The notes under the pieces: generated by a model | What the model was told of the DNA's origin: nothing | The model's input: only the letters and a program-made list of their open reading frames with translations | Databases searched by the model: none | Part shown: in pieces, positions 17,288 through 26,942 of the stretch | Layout of the letters: each line of letters begins with the position of its first letter | How positions within the stretch are numbered: position 1 is the stretch's first letter | Made by a program: the position numbers and the translations under genes | Assembly: GCA_013299105.1 (NCBI GenBank) | Contig: JAAFJY010000029.1 | Location: 41,586 to 105,585 of the forward strand | DNA: 64,000 bases | From: Chitinophagales bacterium | Lineage (GTDB): Bacteria > Bacteroidota > Bacteroidia > Chitinophagales > Saprospiraceae | Reading direction: 5' to 3'

Positions 17288-19768
17288 ATGCGAAACCTTT
17301 TACTTGCCCTGTTCTTGGCACCTGTTCTTTGTTTTTCCCAAGCCACTTTGTCTGGCAATTTGAGTGATGAAAAAGGCGAGCCCTTGCCTTTTGCCAGTGT
17401 TTACCTGAAAGGCAGCACCACTGGAACTACGACCAATGCCAAGGGCGAATACGCCCTGCAATTGCCAGCAGGCACCCACAATGTAGTTTTTCAGTACATT
17501 GGTTATCAGGCCAAAACAATGACAATTGAGATGGGCAGTACAGCCCAACGCCTCGATGTGAGCCTGAAACAAGAAGCCATTCAAATGTCTGAGTTTGTAG
17601 TGAGCTCCAAGGCTGAAGACCCCGCTTATCCCATCATCCGCAAAGCCATTGAAAAGCGGGAATACTACCGCGACCAAGTGCCGCAATACCGCTGCGAAAC
17701 CTACGTAAAGGGCAATATCGCCATGCTGGATGCCCCAAAAAAGATCATGGGACAAGACATTGGTGACCTCGAAGGCACCCTCGATAGCAACCGCCGGGGC
17801 ATCTTGTACCTGGCCGAATCTCGTTCCATTCTGTACTTTGACAAACCCGACAAGTACCGCGAAGAAATGATCTCGACCAAGGTGTCGGGCAACGACCAGG
17901 GCTTCGGGTTCAACCGCGCCCAAGACATGGATTTCAGCCCCTACGACAGCTATTCTAACCTGGGGCGTCGCATCGTTTCGCCCATCGCTCCCAACGCCTT
18001 GGGTTATTACAAATACAAACTCGTGGGCACTTTCCAAGACAACGACGGCCGCACCATCAACAAAATCAAAATCCTCCCCAAACGCAGCGAGGACCCTGTT
18101 TACCGGGGCCATATTTATATTGTGGATGGACTTTGGAACGTGCAAAGTACCGACTTCATCTTGCTGCAAAGCGCCATCAAACAACCTGGATTGGACACCC
18201 TGTTCATCAAGCAAACCTTCGTGCCCATGGCGGGTACCCAGGACGTGTGGCGGGTTTTTTCCAACAACATTTCCTTCAAAGCAGGGGCCTTGGGCTTCAA
18301 AATGAAGGGGACTTTCACCGCTGTACTCAGCAATTACAACATCGACCCCAAGCTGGAAAAGCAGTTTTTTGGCAAAGAGGTTTTCGTAGTGCGTGAAGGT
18401 GCCAACGAAAAATCGCGCGAATACTGGGACAGCCTCCGCCCCATCCCCCTGACCAGCGAGGAAACGGTGGATTATGTCAAAAAAGACAGCTTGCAAGTCC
18501 TGCGCAAGTCCAAACCCTACCGCGACTCGATTGACCGCAAGAACAATAAACTCAGTGTGATGGAGCTGTTCACGGGCTATGATTACCAGCGTTCTTTCTA
18601 CCGCGAATCGTTCAATGTAGCTTCTCCCCTGAGCCGCATCCAGTTCAATACCGTGCAGGGCTTTACCGCCACTTTAGACATGACTTACTCCAAAAACTAC
18701 GACGATTATGGCATGAAGTGGTTCTACATCAACCCCCGGATTCAGTATGGTTTTGCCGACCAGCAATTCCGTGGTGAAGTTAGTTTTGCCAAAAAACTGG
18801 AAGGTGTTCACAACACCACTATCCGGGCCAGCGCCGGACGTTGGGCGACCCAGTTCAACCCCGAAAACCCCATCACGCCTACTTCCAACAGCATCGCTAC
18901 CCTGGTTTCGCGCAAGAACTACCTTAAAATTTACGATCGCACCTATGCCAGGATCGGCCTGAGCCGCGAATTGGTCAATGGCATCTATTTCAGTGGCAAC
19001 CTGGAATATGCCCAACGCGATCCACTGGTCAACAATACCGATTTCAGTTTCAAAGACCGCAACAACTCCGAACGCCCTGCCTTTTGGTCCAATGATCCCC
19101 AAAACCAGTTGGGCAACCTGCGTTCATTCCGGGAGCACCAGGCCATGTTGCTCAATTTTAATTTCCGCTTCCGTTTTGGGCAGGAATACATGACTTATCC
19201 AGGGCGCAAATACTCTTCTGGTGCCAAAGGGCCGGATCTGAACCTGGGCTTCCGGGCTGGTTTGCCGATTTTAGGCTCTGATGTGGACTTTTACCAAGTT
19301 CGTTTGGGCATTGAAGAGAACTATTTGCCGATTGCTGCCATCGGATATTCGGAGTATTTGATCCGTACTGGTACTTTTTTTGGCCGCAAAAAAATGGAGT
19401 TCATGGATTATCAACACTTCAATGGCAACCTGACCTTGGTAGGAAATCCAGAAAATTACTTGGATGGTTTTTTCAAAATGCCTTATTATACCAACAGCAC
19501 CAACAGCAGTTTTGTTACCCTCAGTTACCAGCACCATTTTGAAGGCGCGGTCCTAGATTGGATCCCGCTGGTCAAAAAACTGGGCTGGAAATTAGTCATA
19601 GGAGCCAATTACCTGCGTACTGGCGAGGGGCGCTCGCACAACGAGTTCAATCTTGGCATTGAAAACATTGGTGTTGGGGTCTTCCGGCTGTTTCGGGTGG
19701 ATTATGTCCTGGCCCGCAGTGCCAATGGGGCTTATCAACCCGGCGTGGTTTTGGGGATTGGATTGTAA
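17288..19768 (+). CDS. DUF5686 family outer-membrane protein with carboxypeptidase-like N-terminal domain
   Basis: The 826-residue product has a signal peptide (MRNLLLALFLAPVLCFSQ), then a carboxypeptidase-regulatory-like beta-sandwich at about residues 20-105 (GNLSDEKGEPLPFASVYLKG, then QYIGYQAKT). The DUF5686 region follows, including PAYPIIRKAIEKREYYRDQV and RCETYVKGN. The C-terminal half is rich in alternating aromatic/polar strands (FRFRFGQEYMTYPGRKYSSG) typical of a beta-barrel, and ends in a hydrophobic strand (YQPGVVLGIGL). It is very likely an outer-membrane protein of unknown function. The ATG at 17288 is preferred over 17249 because it opens the signal peptide. Confidence 0.88.
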   Translation: MRNLLLALFLAPVLCFSQATLSGNLSDEKGEPLPFASVYLKGSTTGTTTNAKGEYALQLPAGTHNVVFQYIGYQAKTMTIEMGSTAQRLDVSLKQEAIQMSEFVVSSKAEDPAYPIIRKAIEKREYYRDQVPQYRCETYVKGNIAMLDAPKKIMGQDIGDLEGTLDSNRRGILYLAESRSILYFDKPDKYREEMISTKVSGNDQGFGFNRAQDMDFSPYDSYSNLGRRIVSPIAPNALGYYKYKLVGTFQDNDGRTINKIKILPKRSEDPVYRGHIYIVDGLWNVQSTDFILLQSAIKQPGLDTLFIKQTFVPMAGTQDVWRVFSNNISFKAGALGFKMKGTFTAVLSNYNIDPKLEKQFFGKEVFVVREGANEKSREYWDSLRPIPLTSEETVDYVKKDSLQVLRKSKPYRDSIDRKNNKLSVMELFTGYDYQRSFYRESFNVASPLSRIQFNTVQGFTATLDMTYSKNYDDYGMKWFYINPRIQYGFADQQFRGEVSFAKKLEGVHNTTIRASAGRWATQFNPENPITPTSNSIATLVSRKNYLKIYDRTYARIGLSRELVNGIYFSGNLEYAQRDPLVNNTDFSFKDRNNSERPAFWSNDPQNQLGNLRSFREHQAMLLNFNFRFRFGQEYMTYPGRKYSSGAKGPDLNLGFRAGLPILGSDVDFYQVRLGIEENYLPIAAIGYSEYLIRTGTFFGRKKMEFMDYQHFNGNLTLVGNPENYLDGFFKMPYYTNSTNSSFVTLSYQHHFEGAVLDWIPLVKKLGWKLVIGANYLRTGEGRSHNEFNLGIENIGVGVFRLFRVDYVLARSANGAYQPGVVLGIGL

Positions 19769-19773
19769 AACCG

Positions 19774-19820
19774 AAGTTGCACGTTTACTAAACTTTTGGG
19801 GTTTGGTAAACGTGCAACTT
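19774..19820. terminator. 20-bp-stem hairpin between DUF5686 and glycoside hydrolase genes
   Basis: Arms starting AAGTTGCACGTTTACTAAAC pair with GTTTGGTAAACGTGCAACTT (one G-T pair) across a loop of about 7 bases. It lies 5 bp after the stop codon and 26 bp before the next start, so it is placed to terminate, process or stabilise mRNA. The element TTTACTAAACTTTTG recurs at 51019-51033. Confidence 0.75.
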
Positions 19821-19846
19821 TGTATTTTGCCAACAAAACTCAAGGA

Positions 19847-21187
19847 ATGTCCATAAAGTCTCGTCTCTGCCACCTTATCATATGGATGATTGGCCTGGCT
19901 TGCGGTCTACAAGCCCAACCAGGTCCAGCTTTCCCCATTCGCGTGAGCGCCAATGGCCGTCATTTTGAGGACCAAAACGGCAAGCCTTTCTTTTACCACG
20001 CCGATACGGGTTGGTTGTTGTGCATTCGCTTGACTTACGAAGAAGCCAGGCAATATTTGCTCAACCGCAAGGCCAAGGGCTTTACGACGATCCAGCTTCA
20101 ATTCAGCATGACCCCGGAGGATGTTAATCGCTATGGGCAAAAACCTTTTCGCGACAACAAGGATTTCAGGACCTACAACGATACTTATTTTACCCATGTC
20201 AGTAGGGTGATCAAATTGGCTGATTCGCTTGGTTTGCTGATCAGCGCCGCGCCGCTGTGGCACGGTTGCTGCCGCGAGGGTTATGGTGGCACGCCAGAAA
20301 AGCCTTTTGCCAAAAACACTCCTGCCCAGGCCCGTGCTTTTGGCGAGTATTTAGGCAAAAAAATGAGCGTTCACCAAAACCTGGTTTGGATCATGGGTGG
20401 CGACAATGACCCTGGAAGCGACCGCTTGGTGATTGAGGCCCTTACCCAAGGTATTTTTGCGCAAGCGCCCAAGCAACTCATTTGCTACCACGCTGCGGCT
20501 ACGCATTCGAGCACCGATTTGTTTCAATTCGCGCCTTGGTTGGGCTACAGCATGGTCTATACTTATTACCGCAACATGCACCGGGGCAATTGGCGCTCGC
20601 CAGAGCAAATTCCGCAGGTATATGAAGAATGCCACCGAGAGTACAACAAGTCGGACCGCATGCCTTTCATCCTGGGCGAATCGCAGTACGAGGGCGAAAC
20701 GGGGGCCACCGAGCTGATTTTGCGCCGCCAGGCTTGGTGGGCCATGACTTCCGGAGCCACCGGGCACGCCATCGGCACCCATTTGTGGGCTTTCCCAGAT
20801 GGCTGGCAAAAAGACCTCGACTTGCCTGGCGTAAATTCCATGCGGCACTTGGCTGATTTGATGGCTAAAATTCCCTGGCACACCTTGCAGCCCGATCAAA
20901 GGCACCAGATTTTGACCAAGGGCTATGGTCGATATGGCGACGACGACTTTGTGACGATGGCCCATACACCCGATTCCAAAATGGCTATTGCTTATTTGCC
21001 AAATCCCGTGCATTTGACCCTGGATTTGCGCAAAATAGTGGGCGAAAAAGTAAAAGTAACTTGGTACAACCCCCGCAATGGTACGAGCAAGGTAGCCCAG
21101 GTTTTCACCAATAAAGAAGAAGTGGTCGTTTTCCCTCCTGATGCAAGCGATTGGGTCTTGTGGCTGGAAGGTGGGAGTGGGTTTTAG
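19847..21187 (+). CDS. DUF4038 / GH140-like exported glycoside hydrolase
   Basis: The 446-residue product has a signal peptide (MSIKSRLCHLIIWMIGLACG, then LQAQ). The main domain is a DUF4038 TIM barrel: residues starting FPIRVSANGRHFEDQNGKPF, FYHADTGWLL, then HGCCREG and LVWIMGGDNDPGSD. The C-terminal ~90 residues match the putative collagen-binding/beta-sandwich domain that usually follows (YLPNPVHLTLDL, VTWYNPRNGT). GH140 members act on apiose of rhamnogalacturonan II and related plant glycans; this substrate is inference only. Candidate acid residues are Asp in GGDNDP and Glu in LGESQYEGE. The start at 19847 follows CAAGGA and opens the signal peptide. Confidence 0.87.
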   Translation: MSIKSRLCHLIIWMIGLACGLQAQPGPAFPIRVSANGRHFEDQNGKPFFYHADTGWLLCIRLTYEEARQYLLNRKAKGFTTIQLQFSMTPEDVNRYGQKPFRDNKDFRTYNDTYFTHVSRVIKLADSLGLLISAAPLWHGCCREGYGGTPEKPFAKNTPAQARAFGEYLGKKMSVHQNLVWIMGGDNDPGSDRLVIEALTQGIFAQAPKQLICYHAAATHSSTDLFQFAPWLGYSMVYTYYRNMHRGNWRSPEQIPQVYEECHREYNKSDRMPFILGESQYEGETGATELILRRQAWWAMTSGATGHAIGTHLWAFPDGWQKDLDLPGVNSMRHLADLMAKIPWHTLQPDQRHQILTKGYGRYGDDDFVTMAHTPDSKMAIAYLPNPVHLTLDLRKIVGEKVKVTWYNPRNGTSKVAQVFTNKEEVVVFPPDASDWVLWLEGGSGF

Positions 21188-21339
21188 AACAGCAATTCCA
21201 GCTTTGTTCATTAAGTAGAAGAAAAGGTAGATTATGTGAATGTGGCAAAATCCAAACTGTGTCAAAAGGGAGTGATAGGGCTATAAAAAGCCATTTTGTA
21301 GCTAAAATTTACGGCTAAAAGAGGCTTTACCTGCACAAA

Positions 21340-21880
21340 AAAGAGAGGTGCGTTGGTAAAAGTCTCCAGACTTGTACCATTATTTACACGTCTCCAACGT
21401 TTGAAAATTTTTTATTAAAAATTTGATTATCAACATTTTATATAGAAGTCACGTAAGTTCTCAATCCATTTTCAAGACAATCGAAAAGCCAGCGTTGGAG
21501 TCCTTTGAGGGAGAAACGATCAAGTTGATCCCCGCAGCTTTTCTGATACTTTAAGCGGTCGCCTTAAAATCAATTATACCAATGATCTTCAGGCGAGCAA
21601 AAGTTCGGAGAACTTTGACGTTTGTAGCCACAGCGACGGGGTCTCAATTGGCACTTCGGATGAAGTGCGACGTTTAAAAATCCTATTTAACATCGCACTT
21701 CATCCGAAGTGCACACATGCCCTCGGTATCACTCGCTACAAACGTATCTCTTCTCCGAAGAAACGCGCTATCGGGAGATACTACGGTTTGAGAATTTACG
21801 AAACCACCAAGACTCCTTCTTGCGTCAGAGACGCAAACATAGCCGTACAAGTCTGGAGACATGTACGAGCGGCGCTGCTT
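21340..21880. repeat. Mini-hairpin cassette in the 1-kb gap before the Lrp gene
   Basis: No gene seen between 21188 and 22182. At least seven short palindromes with 3-4 base loops occur, among them AGTCTCCAGACT (21359), AAAGTTCGGAGAACTTT (21600), GCACTTCGGATGAAGTGC (21651), GCACTTCATCCGAAGTGC (21694), TCTTCTCCGAAGA (21749), GCGTCAGAGACGC (21823) and GTCTGGAGAC (21852). An outer inverted pair CGTTTGTAGC (about 21620) / GCTACAAACG (about 21736) encloses part of the set. Confidence 0.75.
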
Positions 21881-22182
21881 TTGAAAGAATAGAAGGAACG
21901 GGGTTCTTGCAGGTTGATGACGAGGAGGCTGGATCCGAAGAACATTGGCCCCTTGCGCAATGGCCAAGCAAAAAGTCCGAAATCCCGCAGTTCTGATTTC
22001 AGACAAATTGCAAAAACATCGTTAAACACTATTTTTGCGTCTTTGAAAATAAAGGCATAAATTGCGTTGATTTTTGAAAGAATCGCTATTTTTTGCATTG
22101 GTAATTAAAAAAAATTAATTTTGAATCTTCTTTGTTTAACGATTTTGAGCGGGTACTCGAATCAATTTTAACAAAACACCTA

Positions 22183-22713
22183 ATGAGCAAAGGAAACGAT
22201 ATTGACCGTTTAGACAAGCAAATCTTGTCGATCCTGATGCGCAACGCAAAGATTGCTTACACTGAAATTGCTAAAAAGCTTTTTGTTTCTGGTGGAACGA
22301 TTCATGTGCGCATGAAAAAGCTAGAAGACGCTGGCGTAGTAAAGGGCTACAATCTGGTAGTAGATCACACCAAATTAGGCTACGACATTTCGGCCTATCT
22401 GGGTATTTACCTCGATAAAAGTTCCTTGTACGACGATGTGGCCGTGGAATTGGAAAAAATTCCTGAAGTAGTGGAAGCACACTACACGACTGGCTTGTAC
22501 AATATCTTCGTGAGGGTTTTCTGCAAAGACACCAACCATTTGCGCGACGTTTTGCACGACAAGATCCAGAAAATACCTGGAATTCAGCGTACCGAGACTT
22601 TCATCACCCTGCAAGAAAGCATCAACCGCCCTTTGGGCATTACGGACGAAGAAGAAGAGGACTACAGCGAATTGACCCATGTTGCCATAAATGGCCTGTC
22701 AGTGGTGCATTAA
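22183..22713 (+). CDS. Lrp/AsnC family transcriptional regulator
   Basis: The 176-residue product begins MSKGNDIDRLDKQILSILMR, the classic AsnC-type helix-turn-helix (residues 8-60, with VSGGTIHVRMKKLEDAGVV as recognition region). The RAM ligand-binding domain follows (DISAYLGIYLDKSSLYDDVA, then VEAHYTTGLYNIFVRV). It ends in an acidic tail (ITDEEEEDYSE). Such proteins form octamers or dodecamers and respond to amino acids, often regulating amino-acid metabolism. The target is unknown; it has no obvious operon partner. The upstream frame to 22132 uses a TTG, so the ATG at 22183 is chosen. Confidence 0.93.
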   Translation: MSKGNDIDRLDKQILSILMRNAKIAYTEIAKKLFVSGGTIHVRMKKLEDAGVVKGYNLVVDHTKLGYDISAYLGIYLDKSSLYDDVAVELEKIPEVVEAHYTTGLYNIFVRVFCKDTNHLRDVLHDKIQKIPGIQRTETFITLQESINRPLGITDEEEEDYSELTHVAINGLSVVH

Positions 22714-22773
22714 TCTTACACTTGCTGTTCATCTTCCCACAAAAATTCCTACTTTCGCGCTCAAAAAAGAGCC

Positions 22774-23628
22774 ATGCGGAAGTACATATTGTTGTGCCTG
22801 TTGATGTTCCTTTTCAAATTTTTGAGTGCTCAAATGGTGGCTTATGTGGGCACCGTCCAACAGTCGCGGGCTGAAGTCTTGATTGAGCGCACCTCAGCGT
22901 CAAATTTCCGAGGAACCCTGATTTTTTCACAGACCGATGTGCCTTTGCAACTGGAGTCCGGCTTTGTCATGGACTACCAGTATCGCAGCCCTTTGAACTT
23001 GATGGTAATCAGGGAAACTGATACCCTTGGAAGCTTGTATTTTCCAAGGTTCGACCCCACTGAGCTCTCAGCTACTGGCTTGTTCAAGCCCAAAGATCCG
23101 AAAGCACCTACTCGTCCCTTTGGCTTCAACCGCAGTTTTGTACTCAACTTCTGTGAGCGGACTCCTGCCGAAGGGCTTACCCGCTACGAATGGGCCCAAG
23201 GCATTGAAGTGGACAGCTTTTATTTCAGGGTCAATGCCGAGCGGGCTGCGGGCTCCAATTGTGCCCGCATCGTGGCTTTGCAAGTAAAACAGAAAAAAAC
23301 CGACCAAGTCGTTCAAGAAATCAGCGGTTTAAACCAGGAAGTTCGCCATTGTACCACCGTAGAAAAAGGCGACTACAATTTTGATGGCCACCTGGACTTT
23401 CGGATTTTGCGAGAAACGCAGAAAGACAGTGAACTTTACCACAACTATTACCTGTACAACCCACAAAGCAAAACCTTCGAAACGGAAAAAAGCCTAGACC
23501 CTTTGCCATCATTAGAACTTGACGCCAAGAAAAAAATCTTGAGCAGTACAACTTTAGGTACAGAAGGTCAGGCAAAGGTGAGCAAATACCGCTGGAATCC
23601 TAAATCCAATGCGCTGGAGACTCAATGA
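22774..23628 (+). CDS. Exported protein of unknown function with calcium-loop-like motif
   Basis: The 284-residue product has a signal peptide (MRKYILLCLLMFLFKFLSAQ). The mature protein is beta-rich and contains KGDYNFDGHLDFRIL near residue 194, a DxNxDGxxDF loop like those of FG-GAP/dockerin-type and XAC2610-like calcium-binding repeats. The region before it (MVAYVGTVQQSRAEVLIERT) is not recognised. Periplasmic or surface location is inferred. A TACTTTCG box at 22750-22757 is a candidate promoter 17 bp before the ATG. It has no operon partner; an inverted-repeat element follows. Confidence 0.75.
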   Translation: MRKYILLCLLMFLFKFLSAQMVAYVGTVQQSRAEVLIERTSASNFRGTLIFSQTDVPLQLESGFVMDYQYRSPLNLMVIRETDTLGSLYFPRFDPTELSATGLFKPKDPKAPTRPFGFNRSFVLNFCERTPAEGLTRYEWAQGIEVDSFYFRVNAERAAGSNCARIVALQVKQKKTDQVVQEISGLNQEVRHCTTVEKGDYNFDGHLDFRILRETQKDSELYHNYYLYNPQSKTFETEKSLDPLPSLELDAKKKILSSTTLGTEGQAKVSKYRWNPKSNALETQ

Positions 23629-23645
23629 TGAATATTTTTGGTTTT

Positions 23646-23791
23646 TATTGGGTTTCAAGTGGTGCTTCAAAACGAGTTAGTTGTGGTCATCAAGCTCCAA
23701 GACTTTTTTGAGTGCCGACTTACAAATGACGACTTAAGTTAGGCCCAGGCAAATACCCAAGTCTTTTTCAACTTGAAACCCAAATTGAGCC
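23646..23791. mobile_element. Inverted-repeat element family A, copy 3 (inverted)
   Basis: ATTGGGTTTCAAGTGGTGCT on the left and CAACTTGAAACCCAAATTGA on the right match the termini of copies 1 and 2 in opposite orientation. Its left end lacks the outermost GGCTC, so it is slightly shortened. It lies 18 bp after the preceding stop codon. Confidence 0.7.
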
Positions 23792-23827
23792 ATATTTTCA
23801 TATCAAAAATACTCCCTTAGATGATTA

Positions 23828-23857
23828 TTTGACAATGAGCGCATTTTGCTATCTTTA
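23828..23857 (+). promoter_or_regulatory. Candidate promoter of the CHAT gene
   Basis: TTTG at 23828-23831, an 18-bp spacer and TATCTTTA at 23850-23857 fit the Bacteroidota TTTG/TAnnTTTG pattern apart from the last base. Transcription would begin about 215 bases before the ATG at 24081, leaving a long leader that contains GCTATC/GATAGC and CTTGGCGCAGCCAAG hairpins. Confidence 0.5.
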
Positions 23858-24080
23858 CTCCAGATAGGGATAGCAAAAGTCTAAGTTATAAAAATTGACA
23901 CTGAGGTTTTGATCAATGCGATGTCAACGTGAAGTTAGAAATCTGCGTCATCTGCGTCATCCGCATGCTAAATATGCGCCACGAAGCGGTGCTTGGCGCA
24001 GCCAAGTTTTTATAAGTTATCGTTTCTGCGTCCCATAGCACCTTAATCTTTCAGTTCGACTAAGTTCTGACCTTTTCCAA

Positions 24081-26942
24081 ATGTTAAAGACTAATATAAA
24101 GACCGGGATTTTTACAAGCACCATTGTTCTACTGTCAGTTCTCATGATGGAATGCAAGCGTTTGCCTGAACCCGTTGCCCCTGCAATTTTCGTCAGCCAT
24201 TTTGCAAAATCTTCTTCGAATGAGCGATGGCGAAAAATAGAAGGCTTGATTGCACAAGGAGAAGTTCCAAGGGCTTGCAGAAAACTAAAAAGCCAGCTTA
24301 ATCGCAAGCTGACGCGAAAAGAGCACCAACATGCACTGCTCCAATTGGCCTTTACCCACCTGTTGATGGAAAAGCCAAGTGCCGCAAAGAAACAAATCAC
24401 CCGTTTTTTGCAGCATTTCCCCGATACAGCTAAGTTAGACGCCTGGGCAAAGGGGCATTTATACTACAACCTGGCATTGCTCAAGTACCAGGAGTTGTAT
24501 TTACTTAGTGCCAAAAAGTACGCTGGATTGGCTTTGCATCACTTGAAGGCAGTATATCCCGAAGCACATTATTATACTGGCATGGCTTACTGCCAAATGG
24601 GAATGATTTTATACGATATCAACCCCCAGTATTACGGCTTGAATGATTATACCCGCAAGGCCAATGATTTTTTTCAGGCTCATCCAGAACTATGGCACTT
24701 GAATTGGGAAAGCTTATTGTCCAAAGCCCAATATGAAGCCTTAAATAGCCGAAATCTTGAATCGAGACACCTGGTAGAGACTGCCATGCTTTTGTCAGAA
24801 AACCAGTCCTTTCAATTGCCAGTTTTCCGAGCTCGTTGCCTGGCCATGCAAGCTTTTCTCTTGAAAAAAGAAGGAGAAGTAAGCCAAGACTCCAGCCATT
24901 ATTACCGTGCATTGTATCTACAAAAAAAAGCCCTCCGCCTGCTAAAACCAAGCAAGAGCCTGCGAAAACAGGAATTGTGGCGTGACATGGCAACGCTGAG
25001 TGCAAAATTCAAGGGCAGTGAGGAAGATAAACTTTTCAATTACTCCATAAAAAAGCTCAAGAAGCACATCAAACAAGCTGGCCGGGATGTTTTTGGCTTT
25101 CCGGTCCGGCTCGAAGCATTCAGGGCTTATAATGTGGAAAAGAACCCTGAAAAGACCATTGCCTTGTTTAGGTCTTACATGTCAGCAGCTCGCAATGATG
25201 AAGTACAACAGAGGCATTTTTCTGAGGCATTTTTCTGTATTCGGAGTTCGTATGTAAAGCTACAAGATTACAAAAAAGCAATTGACACTAGCAAAGAAAT
25301 GCTGCAAACCGCTGGAGAAGCAGACCCCAAGGCTATTTGGGAGCCCAAATTAGGCATAAAAGTAGCCAACAACCAAGGTCCCTGGATGCAGACGTTTCAA
25401 ACAGGAATTGCCTATCTCAATTGGAGTAAGGCCCTTGGGAAAGATACCTTAGATTGGGAAAAACTCACAAAAGCAATTGAATTTTTTGAATTAAGTGACG
25501 AACGATTCCTGTCTAGCCTGCTTTACACAAATGAGGACAATCTTGTTCAGTATCAAACGCGGGTATCCGAATTTTACAGCCATGCGCTGGATGCTGTTTA
25601 TCTGGCTCATCAACTGAAACCCAGTGAAAAATGGATCGACTTGAGCATTCGGTTTGCCGACCGTTACAAATCTTATTTGTTGTTCAAAGACCTGAATTTG
25701 TCTTTGGTTGACGAAGAGTTGAGCACTATTTACAATGCAGTAAAGAACGAACTAGATACGTATTACCTCAGAGAGAAAAACAAACAGGTACTTTCAACTA
25801 AAGAGCTTATCAAGGTCCAAAGACTGGAAGCGAAGCGCTTTGTTATTTTCAATAAACTAAGACAGCTTTCAATCAATTCTGTAAAACAGGAAATCCCGAC
25901 TTCAAATGCAATCCGTAAAGCCTTGGGCCCTTTTCGTCAACTGATTCATTACGCCATTGCAGATTCATTTGTTTACAGCATTTATGTAGGCCCAAAAGGA
26001 GTCCAACTGAAAAGAATGCCAGACCCTGATTTACAAAGAAAAATTACCAGCATTTACAATTTCATAATCCAAGAGGAATGGGTCAATGAAAATGAAAAAT
26101 TAAGTTATTTGCAGCATGCACCATCCTTGTACAATACCTTGATTAAACCCCACGAAAACTACTTTGTGGAGGATAATACAACTTTGATCGTCCCGGATCG
26201 GATTTTGCACCATTTACCTTTTGATGTCTTGTTGACCGCTAAAATAGAACCCAAACAACCCATTTCATTTAAAAAACTGCCCTATTTAGTGTGGAAAATG
26301 CCGGTTCTGTACACGCCTTCACTGAAACTATGGATAGGAAAAAATAAAAATAGAGACCCTTTACTTGAATCTGTTCACAAAGAGGTTTGGGAGGATATCT
26401 CCTTCAAGTCTGACAATGTTGAGGCACTCGTAAAGGCGATCGGCCCTAAAGTCACTCATATTAAGGGTGATAGTTGTACAGCTGATAATTTTATCAAAAA
26501 CCTGGATGGAATGAGTGGGCTGATCCATCTAATTGTACATGCCAACAGCAGTGATTCCAATCGTCTAGACAATTACTTTCGGTTTAAGGAAAAGAATGGT
26601 AGTAAGCGGGTTTATGGTTATCAACTCAATGGTTCTGATCTTTCAAAAGTCAATTTGCTTTTTTTGGCCGCTTGTAAATCAAGTTTTGGACAAACTTCTG
26701 GCGAAGGAGTTTATTCCCTGAGTCGTTATGCTTTAGAGGCTGGGGTCAATAAAGTCATTGGCTCTCAATGGCAAGCACGAAGCAAAACGACTCAATGCTT
26801 GGCTCAAGATTTCTACAAAGTGTATAAAAATGACAACAATGTAGAGCGCGCACTATGGAGGGCCAAACTCAACTATTTGAAATCTATGCCTGATTCCATG
26901 TGCGCACCCTTCTATTGGTCGGCCCTTATGCCAATGCAGTGA
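24081..26942 (+). CDS. TPR-CHAT protein (caspase-like protease candidate)
   Basis: The 953-residue protein starts with a hydrophobic segment (GIFTSTIVLLSVLMMEC) that may be a signal or lipoprotein-like anchor, although MMEC is a poor lipobox. Residues ~45-600 are helical TPR-like repeats (SAAKKQITRFLQHFPDTAKL; KAIDTSKEMLQTAGE). The C-terminal ~300 residues form a CHAT domain, with TLIVPDRILHHLPFDVL, a catalytic-type His at 820 in LIHLIVHANSS and Cys865 in FLAACKSSFGQTSGEG, ending EAGVNKVIGSQWQA. CHAT proteins (for example separase relatives, Csx29, gasdermin-activating proteases) are cysteine proteases; both dyad residues are present. The target is unknown. It is convergent with a sigma/anti-sigma operon whose last gene stops at the very next base. 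Confidence 0.9.
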   Translation: MLKTNIKTGIFTSTIVLLSVLMMECKRLPEPVAPAIFVSHFAKSSSNERWRKIEGLIAQGEVPRACRKLKSQLNRKLTRKEHQHALLQLAFTHLLMEKPSAAKKQITRFLQHFPDTAKLDAWAKGHLYYNLALLKYQELYLLSAKKYAGLALHHLKAVYPEAHYYTGMAYCQMGMILYDINPQYYGLNDYTRKANDFFQAHPELWHLNWESLLSKAQYEALNSRNLESRHLVETAMLLSENQSFQLPVFRARCLAMQAFLLKKEGEVSQDSSHYYRALYLQKKALRLLKPSKSLRKQELWRDMATLSAKFKGSEEDKLFNYSIKKLKKHIKQAGRDVFGFPVRLEAFRAYNVEKNPEKTIALFRSYMSAARNDEVQQRHFSEAFFCIRSSYVKLQDYKKAIDTSKEMLQTAGEADPKAIWEPKLGIKVANNQGPWMQTFQTGIAYLNWSKALGKDTLDWEKLTKAIEFFELSDERFLSSLLYTNEDNLVQYQTRVSEFYSHALDAVYLAHQLKPSEKWIDLSIRFADRYKSYLLFKDLNLSLVDEELSTIYNAVKNELDTYYLREKNKQVLSTKELIKVQRLEAKRFVIFNKLRQLSINSVKQEIPTSNAIRKALGPFRQLIHYAIADSFVYSIYVGPKGVQLKRMPDPDLQRKITSIYNFIIQEEWVNENEKLSYLQHAPSLYNTLIKPHENYFVEDNTTLIVPDRILHHLPFDVLLTAKIEPKQPISFKKLPYLVWKMPVLYTPSLKLWIGKNKNRDPLLESVHKEVWEDISFKSDNVEALVKAIGPKVTHIKGDSCTADNFIKNLDGMSGLIHLIVHANSSDSNRLDNYFRFKEKNGSKRVYGYQLNGSDLSKVNLLFLAACKSSFGQTSGEGVYSLSRYALEAGVNKVIGSQWQARSKTTQCLAQDFYKVYKNDNNVERALWRAKLNYLKSMPDSMCAPFYWSALMPMQ

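Noticed and set aside
21665..21996. Overlapping ORFs in both strands before the Lrp gene
   Set aside because: They coincide with the hairpin cassette and its palindromes and have no family resemblance.
24081..26942. CHAT gene as part of a type III-E CRISPR system
   Set aside because: No Cas7-11-like gene or CRISPR repeats are present in the window; only the TPR-CHAT and sigma theme is shared.
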